DNA of 33,875 nt from Didymodactylos carnosus (GCA_905250885.1 CAJNOQ010000863.1:5960-39834); one strand, 5' to 3'; counted from the stretch's first letter, positions 19,091 through 32,640 are shown. Notes: generated from the letters alone by a model not told the origin. Translations and numbers: made by a program.

Positions 19091-20369
19091 TTAAAAAAGA
19101 GACAACCAACTTATCTGGATTTCTCTCGTTGATTATGCTGAGGAAATGAAACCCGGCAGAAAACTTCCTAGCACACTAGAAAAGCAGAAAATTAGGGAAA
19201 GACGAAACTAGGACGACAGTATGAGCATTTTGCGAATTCTCAGAGAATTTTGACATTTATCAACTCTCGAAACTTTTCACAGAGCCGCAGGTACTTCTAC
19301 AGATTGACCATCTCCCTACCACTATCATCACTCACCCTCACCACTACCTGTACCGATCTGTAGAAGAACCGTACCAGACTCTTGATATTAAACGAATATT
19401 CATATGGAACATCTGTCCGTGGTTTCCTGCTTTCGACTCCATGTTAAATTCGTGCTCGTCACGAGTACTAAATAGCCTATACGCGTACGTTGGCTCTAGT
19501 AGTATGTACTGTGATAAATCCTGTCCTCCTCACGGCATGGTAACGAGGCTGACCAAAATGTTGTTTGGTTGTTCACTCTCAACCTACTATCACCCCACGA
19601 CCCACAATACTCTTATCTCTTCCATAGAAGTAGATGTAGCTACATATCGTCTAGCTTCAAAAATCTTCCTAGTTTCCTACTTTCGCTTTAAGTTTTCCGC
19701 TTGATGTTTTAGTTTTATTATTTAGAATTTTTTAGTTTGCGGTAAATTTTGCAAATTCTCTTACACAACAATTTGCCGGAAACGCAAATTCCGCATAATG
19801 TATTGTTTATTATTCTGTGCGATCTGTTTGTGAAGTTAGCGCTATCATTTTTGTTCTTCCTCATATCTGTTCCTTATTGCTAATTAGAAATTGTTCTGTT
19901 CTTGCTTCTTTGATTATCCACGTGGACGTTGAAAAACGTTTGTTTACATTGATATTGTTCTCCGCTCGCTATCAATTAGTTCATTACCATATTTCGATAA
20001 TCTTACTTAAGTACATGTATTTGATTGAGGTGAAAATCTTTGTAAATGCCAGACGTAAAAAACATTTATTATGACTTAGACATCCATAAAGAAAAGAGAA
20101 AAAGAGATTGTAAAGGTTCAGAATGTTTTCAAAAATAGTTAGGTGCTAGACAATGTGTCATGTACACATACACACTTCTACTTGTTTTTACTACTATTGA
20201 GTATAAGGAGTGATAACTTAGAATAAGACCAGAAATTGATACAAGACCGTGAATATTTGTTTAAATATCAAACGTTGTTCTTAGTTTTTTACCAAATACA
20301 CTGAAGTTCACCATTTTGTTGTTCTTAGTCTATCCATCAGATCGAATAAAGTTCATGCGAAGGTGGCTG
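19091..20369. other. Desert stretch with a less AT-rich patch and a hairpin
   Basis: Positions about 19180-19690 are visibly richer in G and C than the surroundings and have few homopolymer runs. An inverted repeat (19288-19305 against 19356-19374, GGTACTTCTACAGAT type) lies inside. An 87-codon + frame from 19441 is open but has no recognisable motif. This may be an old transposon fragment or a lost gene. Confidence 0.35.
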
Positions 20370-20377
20370 TTTTATAG

Positions 20378-20706
20378 CAATGATGGGCGAGTCGCATTTT
20401 TTTTATGACTCGGACTCGAACTCGAGATGGAAGACTCGATAAACTTGATAAATTGACTCTAGCCACTTTCGAGTCAGTCATGTGCAACTTGGGATTGTTA
20501 TGACGGTGTTTATTATATTTGTTATATATCAGAGCAGAGAAAGATTTGAGAAACGCGTCACATGAGATCCGCTCTTGGAAAAATGAATCAGGAGGAAGTT
20601 TTCCTCTAGAAAATAACTCGAGTCAATTTTTGATGCGACTAGGGCTCGTACCTCGACCCGAAGGCTATTGACTCGGACTCAAAAAGTGGTGACTCGCCCA
20701 TCTCTG
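20378..20706. mobile_element. hAT-type MITE (329 bp), second family
   Basis: Inverted ends GATGGGCGAGTC (20382-20393) and GACTCGCCCATC (20691-20702) extend outward to CAATGATGGG on the left and, in complement, CAGAGATGGG on the right. The flanks TTTTATAG (20370-20377) and TCTTATAG (20707-20714) form an 8-bp duplication with one difference. GACTCGGACTCGA motifs recur beneath both ends. Different ends from the elements at 5464 and 17792, so this is a separate family. Non-coding. Confidence 0.8.
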
Positions 20707-20714
20707 TCTTATAG

Positions 20715-23700
20715 ATACTTTTCTAAGATATGTTTATTTTATCATGGATTTACGAATTTTGTCTTTTTTCATTCATCTTTCATAAAATTAAATAAACAAA
20801 ATATATATGTTGCATTCGGCAGGAAATAGTAAACATGATTCTTTTTAATTTTTCGAAATAGGATATTTAATACAAATGTCGAATTTTATACTTGGATTTA
20901 GTGAAGGGGTATTTTTTTTGTCCTAAAGTTTGAACGGTACATTTCATGAAAACAAAAATAGCTTTATCTACTTGTCGTTTAACCTTCACTCTCTTTGTGT
21001 CTAGCAAATTTCGTCACGCGACTTTTGTCTTGTATTATATATTCGTCTCACTTGTTGCTTCTTAACATACAGAAAGACAATGATTTTTTATTTGTTTATT
21101 TATTTCATTTGTTTTTTCCAAGAAGGAGGAGCTCTAGAGTTATTTAGACATTGGAATGATTTTTTTGTTTTTTGTGAAGCTTACTAAGACTGGAAAGGTC
21201 TTACACGTACGCATACATATGTGTGAATGTAGACGTGTCTATCAGTGTGTTGATTTTTATATACAATTCTATATATGAAAATATGCATTATGGGAAAAAA
21301 GGAACAAAAAAAAACGAAATCGGTCAGATTTGACTAGGATACAAAAGACACAATAGAAAAGAGGAAAGAAAAAAATTGATACTGTGTGCACGATGAAATT
21401 TCTATTATATCGTATATCCTTTTCTGTCATATATTTTATTTCTCTTATTGCGAACAAATAGTTCATCTCTCTTTCTCTCTCTCTCTTTCTCCCATCTTAT
21501 ACATGAAACGACAAAACGGTGACGAAGTGTAAAAGTCGAGTATTGTGTGTTGGCATTAAGCCATTTACCATCGAATTCTCTCTTTTATATATGTATATAT
21601 ATGTTGGTCTCTATCTCTTACTTTTATAAATTCTTAAGCAATAGTACACGTAGAATGAAAAGATTTTCTTTTATGTTTGTTATATTTTGACAAGGATTTA
21701 TATTTTTTGTACATGTATTCATAGACAGATAGAGAAGAAATTTGATCGAACGATACAAAAAAAAAAGAGAATAAATCTCAAATATTGAAACATCTGCTGT
21801 ATAAAGAAGTTCAACTAAAATACATTCATTTAAGAGAGGAGACATTAAAAACTAAGCATATTATTTCCTAGTCTATGTCACATTAACCTGTTATTTTTGT
21901 TGTTTGTTTTTGAGAATAAATTGAGTAAGAATTTTTTTTACTATTTTTTTGTCTCATATCTAATATATAAATATATATTATATTCAATCTTAGTTAAATA
22001 ACTAGTCTATTTTCTGCCCTCTCATAGTAGAATTGATAGATACTTTTTGTATGTCCATTATTCTCTCGTCTTTAGCGAAAGACATGGTTAATATTTTGTA
22101 TTCTCTCAAACTGACATTGATGAATGAGATCTCACATCGATATTAGTAAGAATATGATTTTAACGTATAATTGATAACTAAGCGTCAATCGATATCCGTT
22201 TTTTTAGACAAGATATGTCCAACTAAAATTCGTTCATCGGTTTAAAAAAATTGTCACCTCGTTAAGCTAGACATAAGACTAATCGAATTCCTATTCGCAC
22301 TGTAATTAGAAACTCCAATATTCTGTTCAAAAAACGAGTTGGACTCCTTTTATTTGTTCATATTGTACGATTAAAGCAAACTATGCTAAACTTTTAAAAA
22401 AAGAAAAAAAAAATGCAAAGGTATCTAATGACTAAATAGAAGGTAATTAAATCAAATTTATGGCAATATCTTGAATGAATCTAACTTGACATTTTTTTCT
22501 TTTCTTTTCCAACACATTTGCATTACTAATAATAGTATGTTATCGGATATTATTTTTTTATTGGAAGTTTATAGAGAAAAAGTATTCCTGAATAAATATG
22601 CGCGTCTATCTCGATTAACTTTGTCGAACATGTGGTGTGGTAATGTTGTGTAACAGTAGATGAAGTTTTTCTCTTCAATGTGACAATTGTTTTTTTATTC
22701 TAAATATTCGATTTGTAATAAGATTATTATATTATTACAGCTGATTGAGGTAGGAAAATGATTTGTGTATATGTATGTGTATGTATATATGTAATAAAAT
22801 CTGAAAATCTTTTTATAGGATTCATGATGTAATACAGAATAAGTTGAATACACATGTAAATTAGAAGTCTCTTGATGTCTCTTCTGTGCATACACATACA
22901 CACACGAACACATATATGAATGAATATGTTTTGATGATTATAGTGAGAAAATGCAATTTTCTGAAATGTACATGTTTTTCATCACAAGATTTGATACTTA
23001 CTGCTTTAGAAAGAAGAACTATCAAAGATAGAAAGAAGTAGTAAATTAGTAACAGAAAGAGGACATGTTTATGTATTGAGATGATATATATGAGTATGTT
23101 AATAATAAATAAATGATGAAATGACCTTCCTTGAAACTTAGATGAAAGATTTGATGCACATACACTGAGTCAAAGAAAATAATTTATTAGATTGTCTTTA
23201 AGGTCTTATGCCCGAGTCCTTTCAAGGTCTACATTCAGTATTGTAAAATTGAGCATAGTATTAAATTAGGTTAGAAAAAAACACGTATAGATATATAAGA
23301 ATTAATAGCATATCATCTATGTTTCAAACTGACTTTTGTGTGACACAAGAAAAATGAAACATCAGCTGCTGTCACAAATTGCTCTTTTCTTCTATTTTTT
23401 TTTTGCATATATGTAATCTACAGATTGTTTTGCTTTATTATTATTATCATTTTATTGTGTCGTTACTAAATAGACTGCTATATGTGCTTGTTACCTTCAG
23501 GATTAATAGGATCGAACATTTTCTCCTTATTTTTTGTTTTATTTTAGAATGTATCTGTATCTAAAAATATAATTATTCCACAAATAAAACAAATAAAGAG
23601 AAACAAATGGTTATTAACAAAATGAAATAAATAATTAGAAGAATAAGATATCTTTAGTCGTTTTATTGATGGTATGTCAAATTCTTTTTTTTTATATTTG

Positions 23701-24779
23701 ATTATTAGATAATGTTAATATTAAAAATTAATGTTTATCGTGTAGTCGAACGTTTCTCATGTTGTTTAAAAAAGATATATAATTTAATCATGAGAATTTT
23801 TCTATTTCTCTCTCTCGTTGTGTAATTGAATGACACCGATTGTCATCGCTGTTTTTGACACTTCATTTGAGACCGTCTGCTAGCACAATATCATCAAGTT
23901 ACTCTTTCCTATAACCTAGAATATGAGATCAATACATTGAAATTTGAGATGAAACATTGTTTTTTTGATTTAAGTATAGTAACGAGGAACATTTGTCTTA
24001 TGTAAATAAAAAAAGATGCTTGTGTACAAACTCATTTTTATCTGGACATTCATATAGGAATACTGATTGGACTATTTAAGATGGAAGAGATAAAGAGTGA
24101 GAAATAGTTCAAACAATTATCGATTTTTCACTGAGTTTATGTGTACGTGGTTTATTAATCTGTTAGCACTCCCGTTCTAATCTGTTTTATATGTTCATGC
24201 GGTCATTATTTTTAGAGTACATATAGAGATATATTCATATAAATATCTTTATGTATCTGTACTATAGATATTCCATATTTTTCGACTTCCGAAGTCGATT
24301 TATTTCTTATATAAAGAAGAAAAAGAAAAAAAAACCAGCATGTCAAGATATAAACAATGATAACAATTTAGAAATTGATGCCATCATTGTATATAGGTAT
24401 CTGAAAAATATGTTACGTAAAAGAGAAGAAAAAAAAAAGTCAGTGCATTGTCCTAAACAAAGATACATAGAATATATAATGTTCTTTCATCTTTTTCTAA
24501 AAAGAACAGGAAAGAGGAAAAAAAAACGATATGTACAAACTGCATTATATTATGCATGCAATCACTAACATCATCATCATCATCATCATAATCTTGATCA
24601 TCATTTCAACCACTGTATTTTACTGCAAATACATTTTCAGGTTTTTTCTTTCCTCGTTTTTTTTCCCCCCGTCGATCGTTATCATAAGATTCAGCATCAT
24701 TCTTGGCTCGATTATTTTTCTTCTCGTTTTTTTTTCTTCTCATCAGTTATTTTTTCCTCTTCTTTTCTTCTGTTAATAG
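20715..24779. other. Gene desert, second part, upstream of tensin
   Basis: AT-rich, with many A and T runs, short open frames of membrane-like composition caused by T-richness, a CT run at 21464-21491 and an (ATC)n run at 24569-24590. A long pyrimidine tract (24640-24777) ends in the acceptor TTAATAG at 24773-24779, which suggests that at least one more exon, perhaps untranslated, lies upstream. I could not find it. Confidence 0.45.
24569..24590. repeat. (ATC)n microsatellite
   Basis: About seven CAT/ATC units in a row. Confidence 0.85.
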
Positions 24780-24782
24780 GCT

Positions 24783-27700
24783 ATGTACAAAAACGTGCAA
24801 GTCAATCATTACACAAGTTTGCCTACTAAACCAACAACGACGGCTGCTACTTCTTCTACTTCTACTAGTAAAACAACTACTACTGATTCTTCTTCTGTTT
24901 TAAATAATACAAACGACGTTATCATAATAAAAAAATCATCTTTACCAGCACCACCACTACCACAAACATCTTCATCTAGTTCTTCTCCATTAACAATACC
25001 GTCAAAAATTAAACACGATCCAATAACACTACCTGTAACACAATTACCGTCTACTTCAATGTCAAAAACAACTACTCGTCATTTATCATCAAAATCGGAA
25101 GTGGATCAATTAGATGATCTTGTTAATGATTTATTAAATGAAGTTAATCGTCCTTTACAATCGTCTACAACAACAACAACAACAACCGATCGAAATTTAA
25201 AATATCCTAAAGAACATTTTAAAGAAACAACAGAACAATCTTATGGACAACATTCATCTGTGAAACATAATAATGAACCACCTGTAATCTCGTCCTATTC
25301 ATATCGTCGACGTTTTGATAATTCAGATGGTGATAGCAAACCACCACCACCATCTTATCATCAAGCATCAACTTTATCATCATCAAACTTGAATAATAGT
25401 TTAAAACGTAATTTTGATGAACGTACAGCAAATAGCGTTAGTGGACTAATTGATCAAGATATTAGTAATACATCGAATAATAATATAAGATCGACGACAC
25501 GAACAACACGAGAAGAGCGTACACGTATTAGACGTGGCGGTGGAATTGGTAGTCAACATTCACAAAAAATCGGTACATCATCTGATGTACCTCTAACATC
25601 TTCGTCATCAACAACAACAACTACAACAACAACAAAACCAATTAAAAATGATTTAACATCACGTGATCAATTATTTATTGATGAACAACTTATTGATTCT
25701 CTTCTCGAAAGCGTTCAAAATACATTGAAAAAACGTTCACAACAAAAACAATTTGATCATCAAACATCGGGATGGTCAAGTGAAAGTGGTGCGGGTAATG
25801 GTGGTTTTAAGACCGTTCAACATATTCCAACAACGTCAAGAAGAACTTATAGTAGTAGTGCAGCCTATTCAGATACAGTACATAGAGTAAGTAATTAAAA
25901 TATATTATCTAATATGAACATTGTCATTTTTTCATGTTTAATTAATTGATAGTTTCATATCAGAAAAAAAGAGCATACATTCGTTTTCGTTAATTGAAAA
26001 CAAAACTCATTTGCAAAATAATCGAGAAACAAACCACTATTAAGCCTATTTTTTTATATCAATAGTTATCTCTAAAACTACATAGAAAATTAGTTACTTA
26101 ATGGTAAAATATCGATAGTATATAGATCACGAGTTTAATACTTTCATTGCACTTTCATACTATCTTACGTTTGTTTCAATTCCAACGTTATTTTTCTGAT
26201 TTTCAATGCGACACCGCAACTGACATATATATATATTTATATACATTTGATTTCATGTTGTAATATGCTCAACGAAAAAACTTTCATAGACTGAACTAAA
26301 ATTGTCAAAAACAAAAAAATGTTGATTGATTTTAATTAAAATAATTAGTTGTCAGTTCAGCAATTCACTTTTTTTTATCTTAATTTAAATTCGGGCTGTT
26401 ATTTTGATTTGAAGCTACTCTTGTTGTTGTTGTTGTTAAGAATATAAACGCCACAATTCATATTAACTAATATTGATCGTCTTTTGTACAGATATTTTTC
26501 ATTTTAGTTTCGCTTCACTGGTCATGTTGAACAATTTAAGAACTATAATTCATGGTCATGTTTTATCTATACCTTGAATGCTTTCTTGTTTTGTTCTTTT
26601 AAAATACATATATATATATATATAAATAACTAGTATGATATGATCAATATTTATATGAGGATATATCTGATGAACTAGTATTTTTATATGTAGTCAATAA
26701 TATTTATAATTGTTTGACAAAAATTTAAACTGATATATTGATCAGTATAGATAGTGTTTAAACATAATATTAAACACTATGATGTTTAATTGATATCTTT
26801 CTACTTAATTAATGACACTTCAGTTGGTGTACTACTATAAAAAAAAATAAAATTAAGACGATATCTATTACATAATGAAAAAAGCAAACAGTTGACGGGA
26901 TATGATAACATAATAAATTACAAATCGAATAAAGAAGAATCATAACAGAATATTCTATATACAGATCCTAATAAAATTAATATGTGAATTATAATAATGA
27001 TAAGATTCCACTATGGCAAATAAAAATAAAAAATAAAAATAGCCTACTGTTTATTCTTCATACATTATTCATAAATCTAATGACATATAGCACATATGAA
27101 CACAGTTATCAAATACTAATGAGAAAAATATTGATCTGAAAACGATAGAGTAACACAATTTTTTTGCTTAGAAGAGAAGAGAAGAAACAATAACAAAGAT
27201 GGCTCAATTGTCAATGACCATCAATTTTCATTTCTGAATGTTTTTTTTTTAATAATATTTAAAAAATTTGAAATTATGAACAAAATTAATATTAGTAGAT
27301 TAAGGAATATAACACAAAGGCAGAAAAATCTTTTTTTCGCACAATCCAAAAGAAGATTAAAAGAAAAAATTATAAAATATGAATTTTTTATCTTCAAATA
27401 GAATCTTTATCTGTTTAACGAAATAGACGTCTTGTATATGACTGTTACCTGAAAAATGTATTTTTATGTTAAACTGTTTAAAATCATATGACTTAATTTT
27501 TGTATTTTTCATCTGCAATCGAGATTTGATAATATTTTTTCATTTATTTATTTAGGCGGATCCTTCATCGCAAATGCGTGGTCGATTTCCAATCAAATTA
27601 TATCGGACAGATAGTCCAGTAAATACATTATCTTCTAGGAGAGCATACAGTCGTCATGATAACCGAGGTAATTTATCTAAAAAATTTGGTATAATATTTA

Positions 27701-30700
27701 ATATATATATAGTTTTTTTTATCAAATATTTTTAGATGTTGGTCTCAGCAGCTATGGAGGAACATCACACAGTCACACCGTTATTCCTACAAGTATACGG
27801 GCAACATCTGAACCACCACCAGAAGGTCCAATTCGAATGGAACGTATGGATCTATTACGTTCTCCATCTCGTACACAAATGGATGTTGGTGGATTACCGT
27901 CTTCATCCTCGTTACCTTATTATCATTATTCACATCATCATTCAACGTTACCATCTGGTGGTCTTCATGTACGTGGTCACGATTATTCAGGCTACGATAC
28001 AGATACAGGAATAGTAACATCTCATCGTGGTCAACGTTTTTATGATCAACATCAAGCGTATCCTCCTTCGACAACCATGTATTCCCAGCATAATATTTAT
28101 CCACAACCAATGCATTTTGTACGTGATCGTCAGCAAACATATTCATCGTCTCAACATCAACCACGGGGTCTAAGCGGAAGACCAGATGGTTATGATACCG
28201 ACACAGGTTTAATAAGTAGTGGACGTTTAAGAATGGCTAGAACATTACCACCAAGAATGAGTACGATACCTGAAACTGTTGTAGTAAACAATAGGATTTT
28301 GTCAAATACAAATTTAAATACATTATCTCCACAACTACGCGGCAGTTCGTTTTTGAATGAAGTTCAACAATCGCCAACTTCACAGTCGAATACACTACAT
28401 CGACAATATTCAGGTTTTGATACAGGGGGTAGTGGTTATGAAACGGATAGTGGTATGCATATAAGGCAGCGACGAACAATACCTGTTGATATTCAATATG
28501 GAGATAGTGGATGGGTAGGAGTTGGTGGAACACAACATTATAATAGGCAACAGCAACAACGTAATAATCAAACATTGCAACCGCAAAACACTCAATATTA
28601 TCATTCTCAACAACAAATACCTTATCATCATCAACAACAACGTTTTCAAAATGTACCCATTTCGACTAGTATTAATTCTTCATTTAGACAAAATATGCCA
28701 TCCACACAGTATCATTCACATGATCATTTAAGATCGAGTGGAAATCCTGTTTCTGTACATCATAATTATACAACATCAACAGAACAACAGTATCCACAAT
28801 CACAAATAATAAATCAGCATGTTGATAGATCATTTACATCCGATTCGAAAACACAGAAAAGGGTAAGAATGCATTTTTATATTTCTTTTATGCACGAGTT
28901 TTCGTTCTTCTTATAAACATCCCACTCAAAACTCTAAGATAATTGATTATCGCATACGATAGATATATCGTTCGATTAAACTCAAAGGATAATGAGATAA
29001 ATTTAACATCTTTTGTCTCTTACATATGACAGATTCGTTGACTGATTTTTTATCTCTGACAAAGGATAAAATGGTAAAATATTTTTCAATAAACAGATGA
29101 AAAATCCAGTAATATTCCTATTTGGACTCAAATATTATCATACATACACACATACATATACTGCACGTTCACCAGCATGACAAAACAAGAAACTATGCAT
29201 GGATATTATTGTTATTACGATTGTATTGGTACTCATAGACGTTTGAAGAGAAAACAGAAGCAAAAAGAATATTTTTATTCTCAACTTGTAGATCGAACAG
29301 CCATCTTCAAATAATCAACAAAATTTAAAAACAATAATCTCATCTTCAGCTACTGCCGAAGGACATAAAAAAGAACAAAAGCGTTCACCATTTATTCTGG
29401 GAGGAGTGGGTTTATCAAATCCACCAAAACAATTCCATCATGAACATACTACATCCAATAGAGAATTACCGCCATCAACAATGTTACAACAACAACAACC
29501 ACAACAAAGAATATTTTCTGATTCTTATCAACAACAGTCATCATCGAAACGTCCAATAAGACCCAATCGTATAATGGATGGACAAAATGAGACTGATAGT
29601 AAAAAAATATCAACAACGATTTCTTCACTTACTATACCTATTGATAATAATCCACAGCACACATTTTCATCTATAGCTGAGATAAATATTGTAAGATTTC
29701 TAATTAACCATTCGACTATATGATTCTTTTTTTTTGACTGTTTGTTTATATTTATCATTTACACATTTTCTCAACATCTATTTTCATTATTCTAGACTCC
29801 AAACACAACCGGCAATATTACTCATGAAAATATGAATACAAAAATGACATCAATACCAACATTTCCGCTAAATACATTAGCATGTAAAATATTTCCATAT
29901 TTCCTATCTAAAAGATCTTTATATTTGTCTTTTCTTTTAAGATAATCAAAATTTGCAAACTAAAAGCAGTTTAGATCATCGAATAGGAAATAGGTAATCA
30001 AAATGAAGAAAAAAAATAAATAAAGTTTTTATCTAATTTTGTTACATTATGTATTCTTTGTTTAGTTCATTTCGTAGTCAAGAAGAAAGTTCCCGACGTT
30101 CGAGTGTGTCATCAGCAGCAGGTAAAAATTTAAAATATGATATTTTCTACGTTTATCTTTTCTTTATAAAATTCGTAATTAGTCATTTTTCACTATTGCT
30201 TAAAATAAATGCAAGATTGTATTTTTAGAATCAGATGTTCTACGTAATGGTTCACAATATGTTCATAATATTAGTAAATATTGGTATAAACCAAAACTTT
30301 CACGTGAAGATGGTAATTTGAGATTAATTTATTAAAAAAATAATAGTCATTCAAATTAATTTCTATACTTTTGTTGTTTTTTAGCTATATCTCTGTTAAA
30401 AACAAAACCACCAGGAACATTTTTAATAAGAGATAGTCAAGGCTTTCCTGGCTCGTACGGATTGGCTATTAAAGTTGCCAAATTACCTCCATCTGTTCAG
30501 GCAAAACCAGGTAAATTGAGCATGTTGTACATTATACAGTAATTCAAATTTTTTTTTGCTTTTTTTTTTGAAGGAGCTGATCCAAATGCTGAACTCGTCA
30601 GACACTATTTAATTGAACGAACACCAACAGGCTATGTAAAATTGAAAGGATGCGTTAATGAACCAGATTTTGGTAAGAACAATAATCAATTCACCTTATT

Positions 30701-31516
30701 AACCACAATAATACAAAACAATTGTCTTTTACAGCTACTTTATCAGCATTGGTTTATCAGCATTCATTACTACCACTTGCTTTACCATGCAAAGTGACAT
30801 TACCAGAATCAGATATTTTGGATGAATATGAACGTGGTGCTCAAGATATACGAAAACCGTCACCTAAAGAACTGTTAGATAAAGGAACTGGTAAACAATT
30901 TTTATGGTAGATTTGCCACATTTATTTTCATTTTCTTACCATTTTTTTTCTTCTAGCATGTAATGTATTATATTTGAATAGTGTGGATGTTGAACAATTG
31001 TCGGGTCAAGCAGCAGTTACAAAAGCATTACGTTTAACATTTGATAATGCCGACAATTTACAAGCAACAATTGTTTTTTTTAAAGTTTCAAGTCAGGGAA
31101 TAACATTAATCGATCAAAAGAGAAAGTATGTAGATAAGAGAATAGTCAGACACGACAATATTCAAATTATATAATCTTTTTATTTTATTAAAGATTATTT
31201 TTACGTCGAGATTTTCCGAAAGAAATTGTTACATATTGTGGTGTTGATTATGAAAATGATCGTTATTGGACATATCAATTTCCAGATCTCGATACTCTAT
31301 CGAGAGCAAGGTAGAGAGCATGATCATTTACATAATACATTTGCATTATTCTGTTATTGTTTTTTCTTCTCTAGATGTTTTGCTTTTGTATCGAAAAAAT
31401 CTGGTAAATCTCAACAAAATGAATGTCATGTATTTGCTGAGATCGACTCAACTCAACCAGCAGCAGTCATTGTTAATTTTGTCTCAAAAGTAATGATTGG
31501 ATCTGTGCCTGTATAA
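24783..31516 (+). CDS. TNS: Tensin-family protein (disordered region, SH2, PTB)
   Basis: Fourteen exons: 24780-25886, 27556-27667, 27736-28862, 29292-29690, 29796-29883, 29942-29993, 30066-30121, 30229-30312, 30385-30510, 30574-30672, 30735-30890, 30957-31125, 31194-31310 and 31375-31516, all GT-AG and phase-consistent: 1276 residues from the ATG at 24783. The C-terminus is diagnostic: an SH2 domain (about 996-1095; KYWYKPKLSREDAISLLKTK, then GTFLIRDSQ with phosphotyrosine-binding Arg1023) followed by a PTB domain (about 1133-1270; ACNVLYLNSVDVEQL at its start, VIVNFVSKVM near its end). Tensins link integrin tails to actin and phosphotyrosine proteins at adhesions. Residues 1-980 are Ser/Thr/Gln/His-rich, with LD-like motifs at 110-117 and 304-311 and three G(Y)(D/E)TD(T/S)G motifs (491, 557, 639). 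The PTEN-like phosphatase and C2 domains of long tensins are not seen, so the layout resembles TNS4. The strong acceptor just before the ATG leaves open a longer N-terminus. Intron 1 is 1669 bp; most others are 57-110 bp. Confidence 0.95.
25887..27555 (+). other. Large tensin intron 1
   Basis: 1669 bp between consensus sites GA/GTAAGT and TTTATTTAG. It holds AT dinucleotide runs (26227-26245, 26609-26625) and a (TTG)n run near 26418, but no coding segment I can support. It is about twenty times longer than the typical intron of this gene. Confidence 0.8.
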
Positions 31517-32640
31517 ATATAATATTTTTAATCTATTCCTATTATTATGTGTTCTCTCCAATTTTCGAATGAGAGAAACTATATTTGCAATCGTCGCCAT
31601 TGTGTTATTATCGTTTAACGTTAATTATTCTTCAAAATTCGGTTGTTTTTCGCTTACCGTCTATTAGTTTTTGTTCAGTAGAACAAAAACTGTTTCGCAC
31701 AGTCTTCACTGTAATTTTCTTCTTTTTTTTTTCTTTTTCTAGCGTGTGCTTTGAGTGTGATTGTGCGTGTATTTATATTTTGCAATTAGTTTTTTTTAGA
31801 AATTTTTTTTTAAATGTATTTTAGTTTTCGCTTTTTACTCTCAAAGAGAGTCTAGCTCCCTTTTAACTGTTTGTTTTCATCTTTCAATGTGCACAATGCC
31901 ACATTAGGTTATTGTTGTTTTTTTCTAAAAATCTATTTTACTATAGATGAAAATATTTCTTAATGCAGTCTTTTTTTCTTTCTAAATATATCTTATTATT
32001 CGTCATTTTGCTTTCGTTTTTTCGAAAAATGAAAATCTTAGAAAAACCTCAAATATACACAGACATCAGTACAACAGTGATCATAGAACAAACAAAAAAA
32101 AAATATATATACACACATGTATATCGTATAATTCTTTTAGTTTCAATTTGTTTTTGTTTTTTGTATTTTATTGGTGCTTTTTCTATCGTTTTCTGCCCTT
32201 CTGCCCTACGTGAATCATGCATAAATCATGTAATACAAGAAAATGATGTCTGTCTTGCTTAACTGGAAGAATTGTACGTTACTTCCGTACAGTTTCATAT
32301 ACTAAATTAACAAAGAATACTTATTTTGTTTTTACACACTAATTACGTTTTATTTGTTAGTTTGCATCGACTCTCTTATATATATCTATATATACATTAA
32401 AATCATGTTTAGCAAAGAATATTTGTTTTTCTATGAAGCTTCTTGTGTTGTTTTTCTCTTTTTTGTTTGTTTATTCTTTGTTGTTTCGGATTTTTGTCTG
32501 TTCACTTAATTGAATTATTACTTGTTTTATAATAAAATATAAAACACACAGAATGAGAGTCCATTTGAAATATGTGAATAAAAAATACTTTTAATGCTTA
32601 TGCTAATGGTAAAGAGAATGATGGTGTTAAGAATAAAACT
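31517..32640 (+). other. Probable tensin 3' UTR
   Basis: T-rich sequence without coding signal. AATAAA hexamers occur at 32531-32536, 32577-32582 and near 32633, consistent with a 3' UTR of about 1 kb. Open frames here are of T-rich, membrane-like composition and are not considered genes. Confidence 0.45.

Noticed and set aside
24251-24903. Overlapping + frames upstream of tensin (105, 81 and 66 codons)
   Set aside because: Composition is dictated by A-, T- and ATC-rich tracts and a pyrimidine tract before a splice acceptor.
27787-28649. Minus-strand and shifted-frame open readings inside tensin exon 3
   Set aside because: Shadows of a long repetitive coding exon rich in CAT, CAA and TTA words; the + frame joins through consistent splice phases to the SH2-PTB exons.
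31226-31516. Overlapping open frames at the end of tensin, including a 96-codon frame starting at 31226
   Set aside because: The frames read through an intron (31311-31374); the spliced exons give a standard PTB domain end.
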